Positions 1 to 12,151 of a DNA stretch of 64,000 nt are shown here, one piece after another. This DNA is from Candidatus Mycolicibacterium alkanivorans. GTDB lineage: Bacteria; Actinomycetota; Actinomycetes; Mycobacteriales; Mycobacteriaceae. The notes under the pieces are model-generated. The model searched no databases. It was given only the letters and a program-made list of their open reading frames with translations, and was not told where the DNA came from. The stretch's first letter is position 1, and every line of letters begins with the position of its first letter. The stretch covers positions 3,038,001 to 3,102,000 of the forward strand of contig NZ_JAIVFL010000001.1 in NCBI RefSeq assembly GCF_022760805.1. The letters run 5' to 3'. A program made the translations under genes and the position numbers.

Positions 1-1780
1 CCTTGTTGGAGTCGGAGTAGCCGAGCATGACTTCCTGGCTCTCCCCGCGGGCGTGCACCATCGCCCGGTAGACCGGCAGGTCCAAGACGGACTCCAGGAT
101 CGACGAGCCGCGCTGTAGGTCGTCGATCGTCTCGAACAACGGCACGATACCGATCGGTGCGTACCCGTCGCCACCCGAAACATCTAGCAGCCCAGCTTCT
201 TTCAGCAGGATCGCGGCTTCAAGCAGGTCCGACACCGACTGGCACATCGAGATGATGTAGTTGGGCACCGCCTGCGGCCCGAACACCCGGACTGCCCGCG
301 CTGCCGCGAACACGATGTCGAGTTCCTTGCGGGCGAGCTCCGAGAGTTCGGCGTCGTCGCGGATCAGCGGCCGGCGGGTGGACAGTTCGGCCACCAGGAC
401 CTCCACTCGCTCGGGCTCCGGCAGCCCCGCGTAGTCCGGATGCACACCGGCCCAGGCCAGCAGTTCGGCGACCACCTCCTCGTGCACGTCGGAGTTCTGC
501 CGCATGTCCAGCCCGCTCAGGTGGAAGCCGAACACGTCCACGGCGTCGCGCAGCCGGGCCAGCCGGTCGTCGGCGAGCAGCGCGCTGCCGTTGGCACGCA
601 ACGATGTGTCGATGACGTCGAGGTCGGCCAGCAGTTCGTCGGGGGCAGCGTACGGCGCCATACCGATCTCGAGGACGTGTTCGGGCCTGCGGTCCAAAAT
701 CTCAGCCGCGGTGGCGGTCAGCCTGCCGTGCACCACCCGCAGCGCCCGGCGATACGGCTCGTCGGCGCGGGCCGGCTCGTCGCACGGATCTGCCAGGTCG
801 ATCAGCTCAGGTGTGGTCCTGACCAACCGGGCCGACATCGAGAGCTCCCGCTCGAGCTTGGTCAGCGCGGCGAAGTAGTGCGCCAGCGCGGTGTATGCGG
901 CGCTCCCGGTGGCCAGTCGGACCACGTCGGCGGTGACGTTCGGGTTGCCGTCGCGGTCACCGCCGATCCACGATCCCGGCCGCAGGATCGGCTCCGCCAG
1001 CACGTCGGTCCCGGGCCAGCGGGACCGCAGTGCGTCGCGCACCTCGGCGTTGACCTTCGGGATCACCTCGAAGAAGGCCGCCGGGTAGTAGCGCAGACCC
1101 ACTTCGATCTCGTCTTGAATCTTCAAGCGGGACAACCTGATCAGCGCCGTCTGCCACAGCGTCAGGATCTGCCGGCGCAGCTCGGTCTCGACCGAACGGC
1201 CGTCCTCGGTTTCGTTCTGCCCGTGCAGGCGCAGCCGCATGAGCTGCGTGATGCGGTGCTGGGTGTCGAACACCGTGCGGCGGCGGGTCTCGGTGGGATG
1301 GGCGGTGATCACCGGCGACACCAGGGCACCGCGCAGGGCGTCGGCCACGGTATCGGCGTCGATCTCCGCGGCGTCCAGCTTGTGGTAGGTGGCGGCCAGT
1401 GTGCTGTCCTGCGGCGGTTCACCCGCGGCGACATGGGCAGCGCGCCTGCGCTCACGGTGGATGTCCTCGGCGACGTTGGCCAGCAGCGCGAAGTGGGTGA
1501 AGGCGCGGATCACCGGGATCGCCTGATGGATGTCGATGCCGTCGAACATCCGGGCCATCTCGGCGCGGTCGATCTCCGAGCGCCGGACCCGGAACGACTC
1601 GACCCGGGCCCGTTCGACGAGGTCGAAGACCTGCTCGCCGTTCTGCTCGCGCACCGTGTCGCCAAGGATCGTGCCCAGCAGCCTGATGTCCTCCCGCATC
1701 GGCTCGGTGGCCTCGCGCCCCACCTGGGTGCGGCGGACGGCGCCGAACGGTGCCAGCGTCACGTCGGAGAGCTCAGCCAT
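1..1780 (-). CDS. ppc: Phosphoenolpyruvate carboxylase (partial, C-terminus beyond left edge)
   Basis: Carboxylates phosphoenolpyruvate to oxaloacetate, the anaplerotic feed of the TCA cycle, in the cytosol. The reverse strand from the ATG at 1780 encodes about 593 residues before the window edge. It carries the PEPC motif TAHPTE at residues 159-164 (catalytic His161) and reaches MLGYSDSNK, the second family signature, at the edge. The family is about 900 residues long, so roughly one third is missing only because of the window boundary. It lies beyond secG on the same strand as the gap-pgk-tpiA-secG group. Actinobacteria often keep ppc next to that group; here an HNH gene on the other strand separates them. 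Confidence 0.95.
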   Translation of the reverse strand, partial: MAELSDVTLAPFGAVRRTQVGREATEPMREDIRLLGTILGDTVREQNGEQVFDLVERARVESFRVRRSEIDRAEMARMFDGIDIHQAIPVIRAFTHFALLANVAEDIHRERRRAAHVAAGEPPQDSTLAATYHKLDAAEIDADTVADALRGALVSPVITAHPTETRRRTVFDTQHRITQLMRLRLHGQNETEDGRSVETELRRQILTLWQTALIRLSRLKIQDEIEVGLRYYPAAFFEVIPKVNAEVRDALRSRWPGTDVLAEPILRPGSWIGGDRDGNPNVTADVVRLATGSAAYTALAHYFAALTKLERELSMSARLVRTTPELIDLADPCDEPARADEPYRRALRVVHGRLTATAAEILDRRPEHVLEIGMAPYAAPDELLADLDVIDTSLRANGSALLADDRLARLRDAVDVFGFHLSGLDMRQNSDVHEEVVAELLAWAGVHPDYAGLPEPERVEVLVAELSTRRPLIRDDAELSELARKELDIVFAAARAVRVFGPQAVPNYIISMCQSVSDLLEAAILLKEAGLLDVSGGDGYAPIGIVPLFETIDDLQRGSSILESVLDLPVYRAMVHARGESQEVMLGYSDSNK

Positions 1781-2056
1781 GTCTCCAGTATCGGTGGGTA
1801 TCGGGCAGCCCGCACGACGAGGATGGCGTACCCGCGGGTTTCCCTGCGGCGCCCTGAGGCATCCACAGTCCTTCGAGTCCGGCCCGACATCGACCAAGGG
1901 AGCCGATCCATGCCCGCCGACCGCGGCGTCAACCGCTGGGAGCTGTGGACGTGGTGAGCAGCTCCTCGATCTGGAGCGCGCCACCGCGGCTGTCTGAGTT
2001 CGGCCGCTATCCACAGATCGCCGTTCATCCACAGGGCGGTTCTCGACCATAGCCTG
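1781..2056. other. Intergenic region between divergent ppc and HNH gene
   Basis: About 300 bp lie between the divergent starts at 1780 and 2085. No convincing gene is seen. The stretch holds three ATCCACAG words (around 1859-1867, 2007-2015 and 2025-2033) that resemble weak DnaA boxes (family consensus TTRTCCACA), and the 3' end carries the LexA-type palindrome listed separately. Promoters for both genes must lie here, but no clear -35/-10 pair could be assigned. Confidence 0.5.
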
Positions 2057-2072
2057 TCGAATGTTTGTTCGA
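2057..2072. promoter_or_regulatory. Mycobacterial SOS (LexA) box upstream of the HNH gene
   Basis: The 16-mer TCGAATGTTTGTTCGA is a near-perfect palindrome. It differs at one position from the mycobacterial LexA consensus TCGAAC-N4-GTTCGA. It ends 12 bp before the ATG at 2085, a position where bound LexA would block transcription. In M. tuberculosis several 13E12-family genes are known members of the LexA regulon, so both the site and its neighbour fit that pattern. Binding is inferred. Confidence 0.75.
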
Positions 2073-2084
2073 TAGCGTGGGCTC

Positions 2085-3467
2085 ATGACCTTCACCGAGC
2101 CGCTGACCGCCGAGGCGGCACACGCCGTGGTTCGGGCGGAGCTCGATGCGATCGATACCGCGTACGACCGCCTGCGCTCGACGTGTACCGATCTGGTGGG
2201 CAACGCTTTTCGCATCGAGATCGCCGACCGGCTGGAGAAGCAGCAGCGGACCAACCGCGGACTGTCCTACCGAATGTTCGGTGAGATCGCCGCCCCGGTC
2301 GACGGGCCGGACGATCCGCGGCTGCCCGCGGGCATCAAGGTGCGCGACGTGCTGGCGTCCCGGCTGCGGCTGACCGCCGGGGAGGTCAGGCGACGGTTCC
2401 GGGTGGCGGCGCGAATCCGCCCGCGACGATCGCTGACCGGGCCGCCGGTTGCGCCCGAACTTCCCGACCTCGCCGGCGCGGTGGCGGCCGGCGAGGTCGG
2501 CGAGGACCACATCGCCGCGGTCTGCCGCGCGCTCGACGCGCTGCCGGCCGCGGTCTGCGCCGCCGACAAGCAGAAGGCCGAACGGACATTGGTTCGCCAT
2601 GCCCGAGAACAGGATTCGCAGTTCGTCGCCGCCGTCGGCGGGGTCCTTGCCGACTGTCTGAATCCCGACGGCAACTTCAGCGACGAGGACCGGGCCCGGC
2701 GGCGCGGGTTGATGCTGGGACGGCAGGGACCCGACGGCATGAGCCGCCTGTCCGGCTGGCTGGACCCGGAAGCCCGCTCCTGTTTGGAGGCGGTCACCGC
2801 CGCGGTACGCCCCGGTCGCCATCAACCCGACGGCGACCAGCGCGACGCCCGAAGCCCCGAGCAGCGCTGCCACGACGCGCTCACAATCGCGTGCAAGACC
2901 GCGATCGCCTCCGGTGGGCTCGGCCAGCACCGCGGCGCACCCGTGACGGTGGTTGTGACGACGACACTGGCCGAACTGGAACAGGCCGCTCGGGCGCTCG
3001 GTGACCCAGCCGTGCCGATGCCGCCGCCGGCCCGCACCGGTGGCACGGGCCGCCTGCCAATGCGCGATCTGATCCGGATGGCCAGTGAGGCCGTCCATTA
3101 CCTCGCGGTCTTCGAGGACCATTCCGAGCGACCGCTGTACCTCGGCCGCAGCAAGCGCCTCGCGACCGCTGACCACCGGATCATCTGCCACACCCGCGAC
3201 GGCGGCTGCACCAAACCGAACTGCTTTGTCCGGGGCTACGACTGCGAAGTCCACCATGCCCGGGACTGGAGTGCCGGCGGCCCCACCGACGCCGACAACC
3301 TGTATTTCGCCTGCGGCTGCGACCACGCCGCCGCTTCCGACGGCACCTACACGACGACCGTCACCGAAGACGGGCGGATCGCCTGGTCGGACGGCGCCGG
3401 ACCGCCACGGGTCAACGAGGTCCATCATCCCAAGCGATTACTCGACGACGAGGACGACGGCGGGTGA
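2085..3467 (+). CDS. 13E12-repeat family protein: DUF222 domain plus HNH endonuclease domain
   Basis: 460 residues. The N-terminal and central part has the look of the DUF222 domain (about residues 15-330, helical, Ala/Arg-rich). The C-terminus holds an HNH nuclease motif: Cys375, Cys380 and Cys387, then His390-His391, a W-x-x-GG-x-T stretch and Asn405, followed by Cys410 and Cys412. Such proteins are multicopy in mycobacteria and linked to the REP13E12 repeats. Their substrate is unknown, and a mobile-element or DNA-damage role is only inferred. The ATG at 2085 is chosen because a LexA-type box sits immediately upstream. The gene stands alone on the plus strand between ppc and secG, consistent with later insertion into an otherwise collinear metabolic block. 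Confidence 0.85.
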   Translation: MTFTEPLTAEAAHAVVRAELDAIDTAYDRLRSTCTDLVGNAFRIEIADRLEKQQRTNRGLSYRMFGEIAAPVDGPDDPRLPAGIKVRDVLASRLRLTAGEVRRRFRVAARIRPRRSLTGPPVAPELPDLAGAVAAGEVGEDHIAAVCRALDALPAAVCAADKQKAERTLVRHAREQDSQFVAAVGGVLADCLNPDGNFSDEDRARRRGLMLGRQGPDGMSRLSGWLDPEARSCLEAVTAAVRPGRHQPDGDQRDARSPEQRCHDALTIACKTAIASGGLGQHRGAPVTVVVTTTLAELEQAARALGDPAVPMPPPARTGGTGRLPMRDLIRMASEAVHYLAVFEDHSERPLYLGRSKRLATADHRIICHTRDGGCTKPNCFVRGYDCEVHHARDWSAGGPTDADNLYFACGCDHAAASDGTYTTTVTEDGRIAWSDGAGPPRVNEVHHPKRLLDDEDDGG

Positions 3468-3485
3468 GGTGGGGCAGGATCGGCA

Positions 3486-3498
3486 GGGCCGCGGGCCC
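3486..3498. terminator. Possible bidirectional hairpin between HNH gene and secG
   Basis: A GGGCC stem (3486-3490), a three-base GCG loop and a GGCCC stem (3494-3498) lie between the convergent stop codons at 3467 and 3549. There is no T-tract, so this would be an atypical mycobacterial terminator. The call rests only on position and the short stem. Confidence 0.3.
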
Positions 3499-3548
3499 CG
3501 AGCAGCGGTGCTGGGCACCGGTCTACGAAGGGCGCTGGCTTCCGGTGG

Positions 3549-3782
3549 TCAGGAAAACTTGATCTGCAGTGCCATGCCGATGATGGACACCACCCAGATG
3601 CCGGCGACGAACAGCGTCAGGCGGTCGAGGTTCTTCTCCACCACGGTCGACCCGGACAGGCTGGACTGCACGCCGCCGCCGAACAGGGTCGACAGGCCGC
3701 CACCCTTGGCGCGGTGCAGCAGCACCAACAGGACCACCAGGACGCTGGTGACCACCAGGATGATCTGCAGGGTCAAAACCAT
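3549..3782 (-). CDS. secG: Preprotein translocase subunit SecG
   Basis: Small inner-membrane subunit of the SecYEG channel that aids SecA-driven protein export. It has 77 residues with two hydrophobic spans (about 3-22 and 55-73) flanking a glycine/serine-rich polar loop (KGGGLSTLFGGG followed by SSLSGS), the classic SecG layout. Length matches the mycobacterial family. It is the last gene of the gap-pgk-tpiA-secG series, 30 bp downstream of tpiA on the same strand, a neighbourhood common in Actinobacteria. No oddity is seen. Confidence 0.93.
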   Translation of the reverse strand: MVLTLQIILVVTSVLVVLLVLLHRAKGGGLSTLFGGGVQSSLSGSTVVEKNLDRLTLFVAGIWVVSIIGMALQIKFS

Positions 3783-3812
3783 GACAGCCAGAATACCGGG
3801 TCCGCGGCCTGG

Positions 3813-4598
3813 TTACGGCAGCGGCCCGCCTGCGGCGATCGCCGAGAGGATGGCGAACTGCTCGCCATCCAGCGACGCACCGCCGACCAGGGCGCCGTCG
3901 ACATCCTCCTGGGCGACGATCTCGCCGACGTTCTTGGCGTTGACCGAACCGCCGTACAGCACCCGGATGCCGGCCGCGATCTGCGGAGACGCCAGACTGG
4001 CCAGCTCCGCGCGGAGCGCGCCACACACCTCCTGGGCGTCGGCGGCGCCGGCCACCCGGCCGGTGCCGATGGCCCACACGGGCTCGTAGGCGATGACCAC
4101 GTCGGTCAGCTGCTCTTTGGTCAGGCCGGCCAGCGAGCCGCGCAGCTGGGTGACGTTGTGCTCCACGTGGTTGCCGGCCTCGCGGAGGTCGAGGTGCTCG
4201 CCGATGCAGACGATCGGGATCAGACCGTGCCGGAAGGCCGCGCCGGCCTTGGCCGCGACCAGGGCGTCGTCCTCGTGGTGGTAGGTCCTGCGCTCCGAGT
4301 GCCCCACCACGGCAAACGTGCAGCCCAGCTTGGCCAGGAACGCACCGCTGATGTCACCGGTGTAGGCGCCGGAGTCGTGCGGGGAGAGGTCCTGCGCGCC
4401 GTAGGTCAGCCGGAGCTTGTCGCCGTCCACCAGGGTCTGCACGCTGCGCAGGTCGGTGAACGGCGGGATGACGGTGACGTCGACCTTGTCGAAATACTTG
4501 TCGGGCAGCGAGAACGCGATCTTCTGGACAAGGGCGATGGCCTCGAAGTGGTTGAGGTTCATCTTCCAGTTGCCCGCGATCAGCGGTTTGCGGGACAC
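3813..4598 (-). CDS. tpiA: Triosephosphate isomerase
   Basis: Interconverts dihydroxyacetone phosphate and glyceraldehyde 3-phosphate in glycolysis and gluconeogenesis. The 261 residues have all catalytic elements: Lys12 in NWKMN, His100 in GHSERR and Glu172 in [11 protein letters not shown] (with the flexible loop that follows), plus the phosphate-binding GGSVN near the C-terminus. Full length for the family. Eight bases separate the pgk stop (4606) from this ATG (4598), so it is co-transcribed and probably translationally coupled with pgk. Confidence 0.97.
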   Translation of the reverse strand: MSRKPLIAGNWKMNLNHFEAIALVQKIAFSLPDKYFDKVDVTVIPPFTDLRSVQTLVDGDKLRLTYGAQDLSPHDSGAYTGDISGAFLAKLGCTFAVVGHSERRTYHHEDDALVAAKAGAAFRHGLIPIVCIGEHLDLREAGNHVEHNVTQLRGSLAGLTKEQLTDVVIAYEPVWAIGTGRVAGAADAQEVCGALRAELASLASPQIAAGIRVLYGGSVNAKNVGEIVAQEDVDGALVGGASLDGEQFAILSAIAAGGPLP

Positions 4599-4605
4599 AC
4601 GACTC

Positions 4606-5820
4606 CTAAGTACGACTGAGGATTTCTATACCGGGCAGGACTTTGCCCTCGAGGTATTCCAGCGATGCGCCGCCGCCGGTGGAGATGTGCGAGAAACCGT
4701 CCTCGGGCAGACCCAGCGTCCGCACCGCGGCCGCCGAGTCACCGCCGCCGACCACGCTGAACGCACCCTTGGCGGTGGCGCCGACGATGGCCTCGGCAAC
4801 ACCCTTGGTTCCCGCCGCGAACGCCGGGAACTCGAAGACGCCCATCGGTCCGTTCCAGAAGATCGTGCGCGCATTGGACAGCAGCGTGGTGAATCGCTTG
4901 ACCGACTCCGGCCCGATGTCCAGGCCCATCTTGTCGGCCGGGATCTGGTCGGCGGCCACCGTCTCCGGCGCCGAGTCCGCGGCGAACTTCTCCGCCACCA
5001 CGACGTCGACCGGCAGGTGGATCACGTCGCCGTAGGTCTCCAGCAGCTGGCGGCAGGTGTCGATCATCTCCTCCTGCAGCAGCGAGGTGCCCACCGAAAG
5101 TCCTTGCGCGGCAAGGAAGGTAAAGCACATGCCGCCGCCGATGATCAGGCTGTCCGCCTTGGCCGCCAGGTTCTCGATGACGGCCAGCTTGTCGGACACC
5201 TTCGACCCGCCGAGCACCACCGCATACGGCCGCTCGCCGGCGTTGGTCAACTGCTCGAGCACCTTGACCTCGGTGGCCACCAGCGTGCCTGCGTAGTGCG
5301 GCAGCAGCGTGGCCACGTCGTACACCGAGGCCTGCTTGCGGTGCACCACGCCGAAGCCGTCGGAGACGAATGCCCCGTCGTCGCCGACCAACTCGACCAG
5401 AGCCTTCGCCAAGGCCAGCCGCTCGCCGTCGTCCTTACTGGTCTCCCGCGGGTCGAAACGGATGTTCTCCAGCAACAGGACGTCACCGTCGGTCAGACCC
5501 TCGGCCCGCGCCAGTGCGTCGGTGCCGACTACATCACTGGCCAGCTGCACGTGCCGGCCCAGCTTCTCGCCCAGGGCGGCCGCGACCGGCGCCAGCGAGA
5601 ACTTCGGGTCTGGGCCGCCCTTGGGCCGGCCCAGGTGCGCGGTCACCACGACCTTGGCGCCGGCGTCGGCGAGCGCCTTGAGCGTCGGCACCGAGGCGAT
5701 GATGCGACCCGGGTCGGTGATGGCGCCGTCGTCGAGCGGGACGTTGAGGTCGGAGCGCACCAGGACACCCCGACCTTCCACACCCTCATCCAGCAGGTCG
5801 GCGAGAGACTTGACCGCCAT
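4606..5820 (-). CDS. pgk: Phosphoglycerate kinase
   Basis: Transfers the acyl phosphate of 1,3-bisphosphoglycerate to ADP, the first ATP-yielding step of lower glycolysis. With the ATG at 5820 the product is 404 residues and begins [10 protein letters not shown]. It contains the substrate motif [10 protein letters not shown] near the N-terminus, LGRPKG, and the nucleotide-binding GGGDSAAAV near the C-terminus. A longer in-frame start would extend into the end of gap and is less likely; the chosen start lies 5 bp after the gap stop. Central gene of the gap-pgk-tpiA operon. Confidence 0.96.
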   Translation of the reverse strand: MAVKSLADLLDEGVEGRGVLVRSDLNVPLDDGAITDPGRIIASVPTLKALADAGAKVVVTAHLGRPKGGPDPKFSLAPVAAALGEKLGRHVQLASDVVGTDALARAEGLTDGDVLLLENIRFDPRETSKDDGERLALAKALVELVGDDGAFVSDGFGVVHRKQASVYDVATLLPHYAGTLVATEVKVLEQLTNAGERPYAVVLGGSKVSDKLAVIENLAAKADSLIIGGGMCFTFLAAQGLSVGTSLLQEEMIDTCRQLLETYGDVIHLPVDVVVAEKFAADSAPETVAADQIPADKMGLDIGPESVKRFTTLLSNARTIFWNGPMGVFEFPAFAAGTKGVAEAIVGATAKGAFSVVGGGDSAAAVRTLGLPEDGFSHISTGGGASLEYLEGKVLPGIEILSRT

Positions 5821-5825
5821 CGCCG

Positions 5826-6887
<1,062 letters not shown>

Positions 6888-7130
6888 CTAGTGGCGACGC
6901 GATCGGCGTGCGCGACCGGTCGCGTCAGATCTCGCTGTGGTTGAGCCGGGGCGATCCCGTCCGGGCGCCGCCGGATGGATCGTCGGCAAAGTTCCGTTCT
7001 GCTCGAGTGAGCCGGTGCGACCTTGATGCGGGCCAGCAGTGCGGGATCGGTGGCGGGGCACCGCGATCGCGATCTTCTCCGTGGTGATGCCGCGCAGGAC
7101 GACTCGACCAGGTGACGGGTCGAGCAACGC

Positions 7131-8108
7131 CTAGGCGTCATCGAGCAGGTCCGGCGTGACAGCGGACTCGGTGTCCGGGATACCGTCCTGCTTGGCCTTA
7201 CGATCAGCCATCGACAGCAGGCGCCGAATACGTCCTGCCACAGCATCTTTCGTCATCGGCGGGTCAGCCAGCCGACCGAGCTCCTCCAGTGAGGCCTGCC
7301 GGTGCTCGACGCGCAACCTGCCCGCTGCGGCCAGGTGCTCGGGCACCGTGTCGGCCATGATCTCCAGGGCGCGCTCGACCCGGGCGGCGGCAGCCACCGC
7401 AGCACGCGCCGACCGGCGCAGGTTGGCGTCGTCGAAGTTCGCCAGCCGGTTTGCGGTGGCCCGCACTTCGCGGCGCATCCGCCGCTCCTCCCAGGCCAGC
7501 CGGGTGTCCTGGGCACCCATCCGGGTCAGCAACGCGCCGATGGCCTCGCCGTCGCGTACCACCACCCGGTCGGTGCTGCGCACCTCACGCGCCTTGGCAC
7601 TCACGCCCAGCCGGCGGGCGGCTCCGACCAGAGCCAGCGCCGCTTCCGGTCCGGGACAACTGATTTCGAGCGCCGACGAGCGGCCCGGCTCGGACAGCGA
7701 ACCATGCGCCAGAAACGCTCCGCGCCAGGCGGCCTCGGCATCGCCGACGCTCCCGCCGACCACCTGAGCGGGCAGGCCGCGCACCGGGCGGCCACGCAGG
7801 TCGAGCAGGCCGGTCTGGCGCGCCAGCGCCTCACCGTCCTTGGCGACCCGGACCAGATAGCGGGTGCTCTTGCGGATCCCGCTGGCCGACAGCACGTGCA
7901 CCACGGCGTTGTAGCCATAGAGGTCGTAGATGTCCTGGCGAAGCCGACGGGCGATGATGCCCAGATCCACCTCGGCTTCGACAATTACACGGCCGGACAC
8001 GATATGCAGACCTCCGGCGAACCGCAGGAGCGATGCCACCTCCGCCCGGCGCGCACTCGCGGAGTTGACCACCAGCCGGCTCAGTTCGTCCTTCACCTCG
8101 GCAGTCAT
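7131..8108 (-). CDS. whiA: DNA-binding protein WhiA
   Basis: WhiA is a LAGLIDADG-fold plus helix-turn-helix protein conserved in Gram-positives; in Streptomyces it controls sporulation septation, and in mycobacteria its role is less defined. 325 residues from ATG 8108. The N-terminal WhiA domain is followed by a conserved HTH region near residues 270-310 ([18 protein letters not shown]). The ATG overlaps the yvcK stop as ATGA (8108-8105), which favours it over a GTG two codons upstream. It is the last gene of the uvrC-rapZ-yvcK-whiA operon, an order shared by many Actinobacteria and Firmicutes. Confidence 0.94.
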   Translation of the reverse strand: MTAEVKDELSRLVVNSASARRAEVASLLRFAGGLHIVSGRVIVEAEVDLGIIARRLRQDIYDLYGYNAVVHVLSASGIRKSTRYLVRVAKDGEALARQTGLLDLRGRPVRGLPAQVVGGSVGDAEAAWRGAFLAHGSLSEPGRSSALEISCPGPEAALALVGAARRLGVSAKAREVRSTDRVVVRDGEAIGALLTRMGAQDTRLAWEERRMRREVRATANRLANFDDANLRRSARAAVAAAARVERALEIMADTVPEHLAAAGRLRVEHRQASLEELGRLADPPMTKDAVAGRIRRLLSMADRKAKQDGIPDTESAVTPDLLDDA

Positions 8109-9181
8109 CGCCACGGGTCGTCACCTCTCGGTCCTCTCGGTCCCTCCACCCCGTCCCCCCGTCGCATTGCACCTGCCTCCATCGAGGCAGCGGTCGGAGC
8201 GGCAGGTGGCGGATGAACCGCTCCCCGTGTGCGCACACCGTCGAGCGCTGCGGCCAACTTCGTCGGGTCATGTAAAGGTGTACCAGGTCTGGACACGTCG
8301 GCAAACTGCACTGACGCTTCCAACAGGCTGGCCGTACGACGAAGTTGATCACGCTCCCGATCCGACGGCACCCGAGCGGCGTCCACGACGATCTCGTGCA
8401 CCGAGAAATCGGGCGCATGCTGGGCTAGGACGTGCAGGTGACGCTCCGCCGAGAACCCGGCCGTCTCGCCCGGCTCGGCGGCCAGATTCAGCACCAGGGC
8501 CCGCCGCGCGGTGGTCGCCTTCAGCGCGGCCGCCAGGCCCGGCACCAGAACGTGCGGGATGACGCTGGTGAACCACGAGCCCGGCCCGAGGACGACCAGG
8601 TCCGCGGACATGATGACGTCGACGGCCTGCCGGGTGGCCGGCGGATCGCCGGGCAGCAGCCGCACCCGGCGAACCTTGCCCGGAGTGGTCGCGACCGCCA
8701 CCTGGCCGCTGATCACCCGGCTCATCCGCGGATCGCTCTCCAGCCCGGCCACGTCGGCCTCGATCTGCAGGGCGATCGGGCACATCGGCAGAACCCTGCC
8801 CTTGACGCCGAGGACGCGGCCCAGTTCGTCGAGTGCGGCGACCGGATCTGCGAGTACCTCATTGAGGCCGGCCAGGATCAAGTTGCCGATCGGATGACCC
8901 GCCAGCGCGCCGCTGCCGCCGAACCGGTGCTGGATGATGGTCGCCCAGAGCCGGCCGTGTGGACTGTCGGATGCCAAGGCCGCCAACGCCATTCGCAGGT
9001 CACCGGGCGGCACGACGTCGAGCTCGCTGCGCAGCCGCCCCGAGGAGCCGCCGTCGTCGGCGACGGTGACCACCGCGGTGACATGCGGGGTCAGCCGGCG
9101 GGCCGCGGATAGCGTCGCGTACAGGCCGTGGCCGCCGCCGAGCGCGACGATCCGTGGGCTGATCTCCCCGGTCGCCGTCAT
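8105..9181 (-). CDS. yvcK: YvcK/CofD-like protein (gluconeogenesis factor family)
   Basis: 358 residues. The nucleotide-sugar-binding motif [12 protein letters not shown] sits near residues 13-24, and the middle has GHPIGNLIL and [12 protein letters not shown], all typical of the YvcK branch of the CofD fold. Work in Bacillus and mycobacteria links YvcK to UDP-sugar binding, carbon use and peptidoglycan homeostasis; the biochemical role is not settled. The start overlaps the rapZ stop as ATGA, and its own stop overlaps whiA. Full length, nothing missing. Confidence 0.92.
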   Translation of the reverse strand: MTATGEISPRIVALGGGHGLYATLSAARRLTPHVTAVVTVADDGGSSGRLRSELDVVPPGDLRMALAALASDSPHGRLWATIIQHRFGGSGALAGHPIGNLILAGLNEVLADPVAALDELGRVLGVKGRVLPMCPIALQIEADVAGLESDPRMSRVISGQVAVATTPGKVRRVRLLPGDPPATRQAVDVIMSADLVVLGPGSWFTSVIPHVLVPGLAAALKATTARRALVLNLAAEPGETAGFSAERHLHVLAQHAPDFSVHEIVVDAARVPSDRERDQLRRTASLLEASVQFADVSRPGTPLHDPTKLAAALDGVRTRGAVHPPPAAPTAASMEAGAMRRGDGVEGPRGPRGDDPWR

Positions 9182-10098
9182 TCGCGGCCCAGATCCCGAT
9201 GCAGCACCCGCACCGAGAGTTGCTTGTTGCCGTCGAGCAGCGCGGCCAGCGCCTCGGCCAGCGCAACACTGCGGTGCTTGCCGCCGGTGCAGCCGATGGC
9301 CACGGTCATGTAACGCTTCCCCTCCCGGCTGTACCCGTCGACGACGAGCTTCAGCAGCTGATGGTAGGTCTGCAGGAACTCGCCGGCCCCGGGTTGGCTC
9401 AGCACGTAGTCACGGACGGCCGGATGCTGCCCGGTATGCGGGCGCAGCTCGTCGACCCAGTGCGGGTTGGGCAGGAACCGCACATCCATCACCATGTCGG
9501 CGTCCATCGGCAGGCCGTACTTGAAACCGAACGATTCGACAGTGACGCTGGTCTGGGCCACCGTCTCGCCGCCGAACGCGCGCTCGATGCTCTCCCGCAG
9601 GGCGCGCACCGACAGCGTAGAGGTGTCGATGACGAGGTCGGCCGACGCCCGCACGGGGGCGAGCATCGCCCGCTCTGCCGCGATGCCCTCGGCCAGTGTT
9701 TGGTTGCCCTGCAACGGATGACTGCGTCGGTTGTTCTCGTAGCGGCGCACCAGGATGTCGTCGGAGGCCTCCATGAACAGCACCCGCGGGTGGATGTTGC
9801 GGGTCGCGAGTTCGTTGCGTACCCAATCCAGGTCGCCGGTGAAACCGCGGGAGCGCACATCCATCACGACGGCCAGCCGGGTGATGCGCGAGCCCGCCGC
9901 CAGCCCCAGGTCGACCATCCGGGCAATGAGCTCCGGCGGCAGGTTGTCCGCCACATACCAGCCGAGGTCCTCGAGCACCTTGGCCGCGGTGCCGCGGCCG
10001 GCTCCGGACAGCCCGGTCACCAACACCACGTCGATACCCGATTCGGGTTCGCCCACCGTCTGGGTCTGCACGTCTTCGCCTGTGGTGTGATCGGTCAT
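9178..10098 (-). CDS. rapZ: RNase adapter RapZ / nucleotide-binding protein (YvcJ family)
   Basis: 306 residues with a P-loop-like motif [10 protein letters not shown] at 29-38, a variant of GxSGxGKS in which Arg replaces the usual Lys, as in mycobacterial relatives. The C-terminal [10 protein letters not shown] motif is present. In E. coli RapZ guides RNase E to GlmZ; in Gram-positives the YvcJ homologue hydrolyses nucleotides and its target is unclear. The stop overlaps the yvcK start and its ATG overlaps the uvrC stop (ATGA), so all four genes are probably translated in series. Confidence 0.92.
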   Translation of the reverse strand: MTDHTTGEDVQTQTVGEPESGIDVVLVTGLSGAGRGTAAKVLEDLGWYVADNLPPELIARMVDLGLAAGSRITRLAVVMDVRSRGFTGDLDWVRNELATRNIHPRVLFMEASDDILVRRYENNRRSHPLQGNQTLAEGIAAERAMLAPVRASADLVIDTSTLSVRALRESIERAFGGETVAQTSVTVESFGFKYGLPMDADMVMDVRFLPNPHWVDELRPHTGQHPAVRDYVLSQPGAGEFLQTYHQLLKLVVDGYSREGKRYMTVAIGCTGGKHRSVALAEALAALLDGNKQLSVRVLHRDLGRE

Positions 10099-12092
10099 CG
10101 GGATACCTGCTGAGCACTCTGATCATCGCCGACCGCGTCGCCCTGCGCAGCCGATCCCACCGAATCCGCCGACCCCCCTAGCGCTTCCAGCACCGCGGCG
10201 GCCGTCGCTACCCCGATCCCGGGCACCTGGGTGATCTCCTCGACGCCGGCCTGCCGCAGCCGGGCCAGCGACCCGAAGTGGGTGACCAGCGCCTTGCGCC
10301 GGGCCTCCCCCAGGCCCCGCACCGAGTCCAGCGCCGAGGCCGTCATCCGTTTGGAGCGTTTGCTGCGGTGGTAGGAGATCGCGAACCGGTGCGCCTCGTC
10401 ACGCACCCGCTGCAGCAGGTACAGACCCTCACTGTTGCGGGGCAGGATCAGCGGATCCGGCTCGGCGGGCACCCATACCTCCTCCAGCCTCTTGGCCAGC
10501 CCGATCACCGCGACGTCGTCGACACCCAGTTCGTCGAGTACGGCCTGGGCGGCGTTGACCTGGGGGGCGCCGCCGTCGACGACGTAGAGGTTGGGCGGGT
10601 AGGCGAACTTGCGCGACTTGCCTTCCGCGGTCATCTGGTCCGGGTCCTGCTGGTCGTGCACGTGGCGCAGGAAGCGCCGGCGGGTCACCTCGGCGATGGA
10701 GGCGACGTCGTCGGAACGACCTTCACCGGCGGCCTCCCGGATGGCGAAGTGCCGGTAGTCGGACTTGCGCGGCAGCCCGTCCTCGAACACCACCAGCGAG
10801 GCCACCACATCGGTGCCCTGCACGTGACTGATGTCGACGCATTCGATGCGCAGCGGCGCCTCGGCCAGGCCGAGGGACTCCTGAATGTTCTGCAGCGCAG
10901 CCGATCTCGCGGTGAAGTCACCGGCGCGCTTGAGCTTGTGCTGCTGCAGCGCCTCTTGTGCGTTGCGGTGCACGGTCTCGGCCAACGCCTTCTTGTCCCC
11001 GCGCTGCGGCACCCGTAGCGCCACCCGGGATCCGCGCAGCCCGGACAGCCAGCTGGCCAGCTCCTCGGAGTTGGCCGGCAGGCACGGCACGAGCACCTCC
11101 CGCGGTACCGGATTGGTGGATTCATCTGCAGCCGAACCTAATTCGGCCTGATCACCGTAGAACTGGGTGAGGAACTGCTCGACGAGCTGCGCTTCGGCAG
11201 ATTCACCAGGGTCGCCAGGCTTCTCGACCACCCAGCCGCGTTGTCCGCGGACCCGGCCGCCGCGGACGTGGAAGACCTGGACGGCGGCTTCGAGCTCGTC
11301 GTCGGCGAAGGCCACGACGTCGGCATCGGTGCCGTCGCCGAGCACCACGGCCTGCTTCTCCAGTGCGCGCTTGAGCGCACCGATGTCGTCGCGCAGCCGC
11401 GCGGCACGCTCGAAGTCGAGTTCGGCTGCCGCGGCGTTCATCTGGTGTTCGAGCTCGCGGGCGAACCGGTCGGTCTTCCCGGACAGGAAGTCGCAGAAGT
11501 CTCCGACGATCTTGCGGTGCTCTTCGGCGCTGACCCGCGCGACGCACGGCGCCGAACACTTGTCGATGTAGCCCAGCAGGCACGGCCGTCCGATCTGGCT
11601 GTGCCGCTTGAACACTCCGGCCGAACAGGTGCGGGCCGGGAACACCCGAGTGAGCAGGTCGAGGGTTTCGCGGATGGCCCAGGCGTGCGAGTACGGGCCG
11701 AAATAGCGGACCCCCTTGCGCCGCGGGCCGCGGTAGACGAACAGCCGCGGATACTCCTCGTTGAGGGTGACCGCCAGCACCGGGTAGGACTTGTCGTCGC
11801 GGTAGCGGACGTTGAACCGCGGATCGAACTCCTTGATCCAGTTGTATTCCAGCTGCAGCGCCTCGACCTCGGTGTTGACCACCGTCCATTCCACCTTCGC
11901 GGCGGTGGTGACCATCTGGCGGGTGCGCGGGTGCAGGTTGGACAGGTCGGCGAAGTAGGACGTCAGCCGGCTGCGCAGGCTCTTGGCCTTGCCGACGTAG
12001 ATGACCCGGCCGTGTGGATCCCGGAATCGGTAGACGCCCGGCTCGACGGGAATCGATCCGGGCGCCGGGCGGTACGTCGCGGGATCGGGCAC
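10095..12092 (-). CDS. uvrC: Excinuclease ABC subunit C
   Basis: Makes the 3' and 5' incisions around bulky lesions in nucleotide excision repair with UvrA and UvrB. 665 residues: GIY-YIG nuclease domain at about 16-95 (GVYRFRD then [13 protein letters not shown]), the CSAGVFKRH and cysteine region near 155-180, a UVR UvrB-binding motif around 205-240, the RNase H-like endonuclease domain ([20 protein letters not shown]) and a C-terminal helix-hairpin-helix pair ([19 protein letters not shown]). The C-terminal ~25 residues form a polar, Ser/Ala/Gln/Asp-rich tail. First gene of the uvrC-rapZ-yvcK-whiA operon, divergent from the GNAT gene. Confidence 0.97.
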   Translation of the reverse strand: MPDPATYRPAPGSIPVEPGVYRFRDPHGRVIYVGKAKSLRSRLTSYFADLSNLHPRTRQMVTTAAKVEWTVVNTEVEALQLEYNWIKEFDPRFNVRYRDDKSYPVLAVTLNEEYPRLFVYRGPRRKGVRYFGPYSHAWAIRETLDLLTRVFPARTCSAGVFKRHSQIGRPCLLGYIDKCSAPCVARVSAEEHRKIVGDFCDFLSGKTDRFARELEHQMNAAAAELDFERAARLRDDIGALKRALEKQAVVLGDGTDADVVAFADDELEAAVQVFHVRGGRVRGQRGWVVEKPGDPGESAEAQLVEQFLTQFYGDQAELGSAADESTNPVPREVLVPCLPANSEELASWLSGLRGSRVALRVPQRGDKKALAETVHRNAQEALQQHKLKRAGDFTARSAALQNIQESLGLAEAPLRIECVDISHVQGTDVVASLVVFEDGLPRKSDYRHFAIREAAGEGRSDDVASIAEVTRRRFLRHVHDQQDPDQMTAEGKSRKFAYPPNLYVVDGGAPQVNAAQAVLDELGVDDVAVIGLAKRLEEVWVPAEPDPLILPRNSEGLYLLQRVRDEAHRFAISYHRSKRSKRMTASALDSVRGLGEARRKALVTHFGSLARLRQAGVEEITQVPGIGVATAAAVLEALGGSADSVGSAAQGDAVGDDQSAQQVSR

Positions 12093-12151
12093 GATCTTCA
12101 GGTTAATACCGGGGTCGGACGCTCCGGCCCGGCAGCCGCTACCGTGACGAC

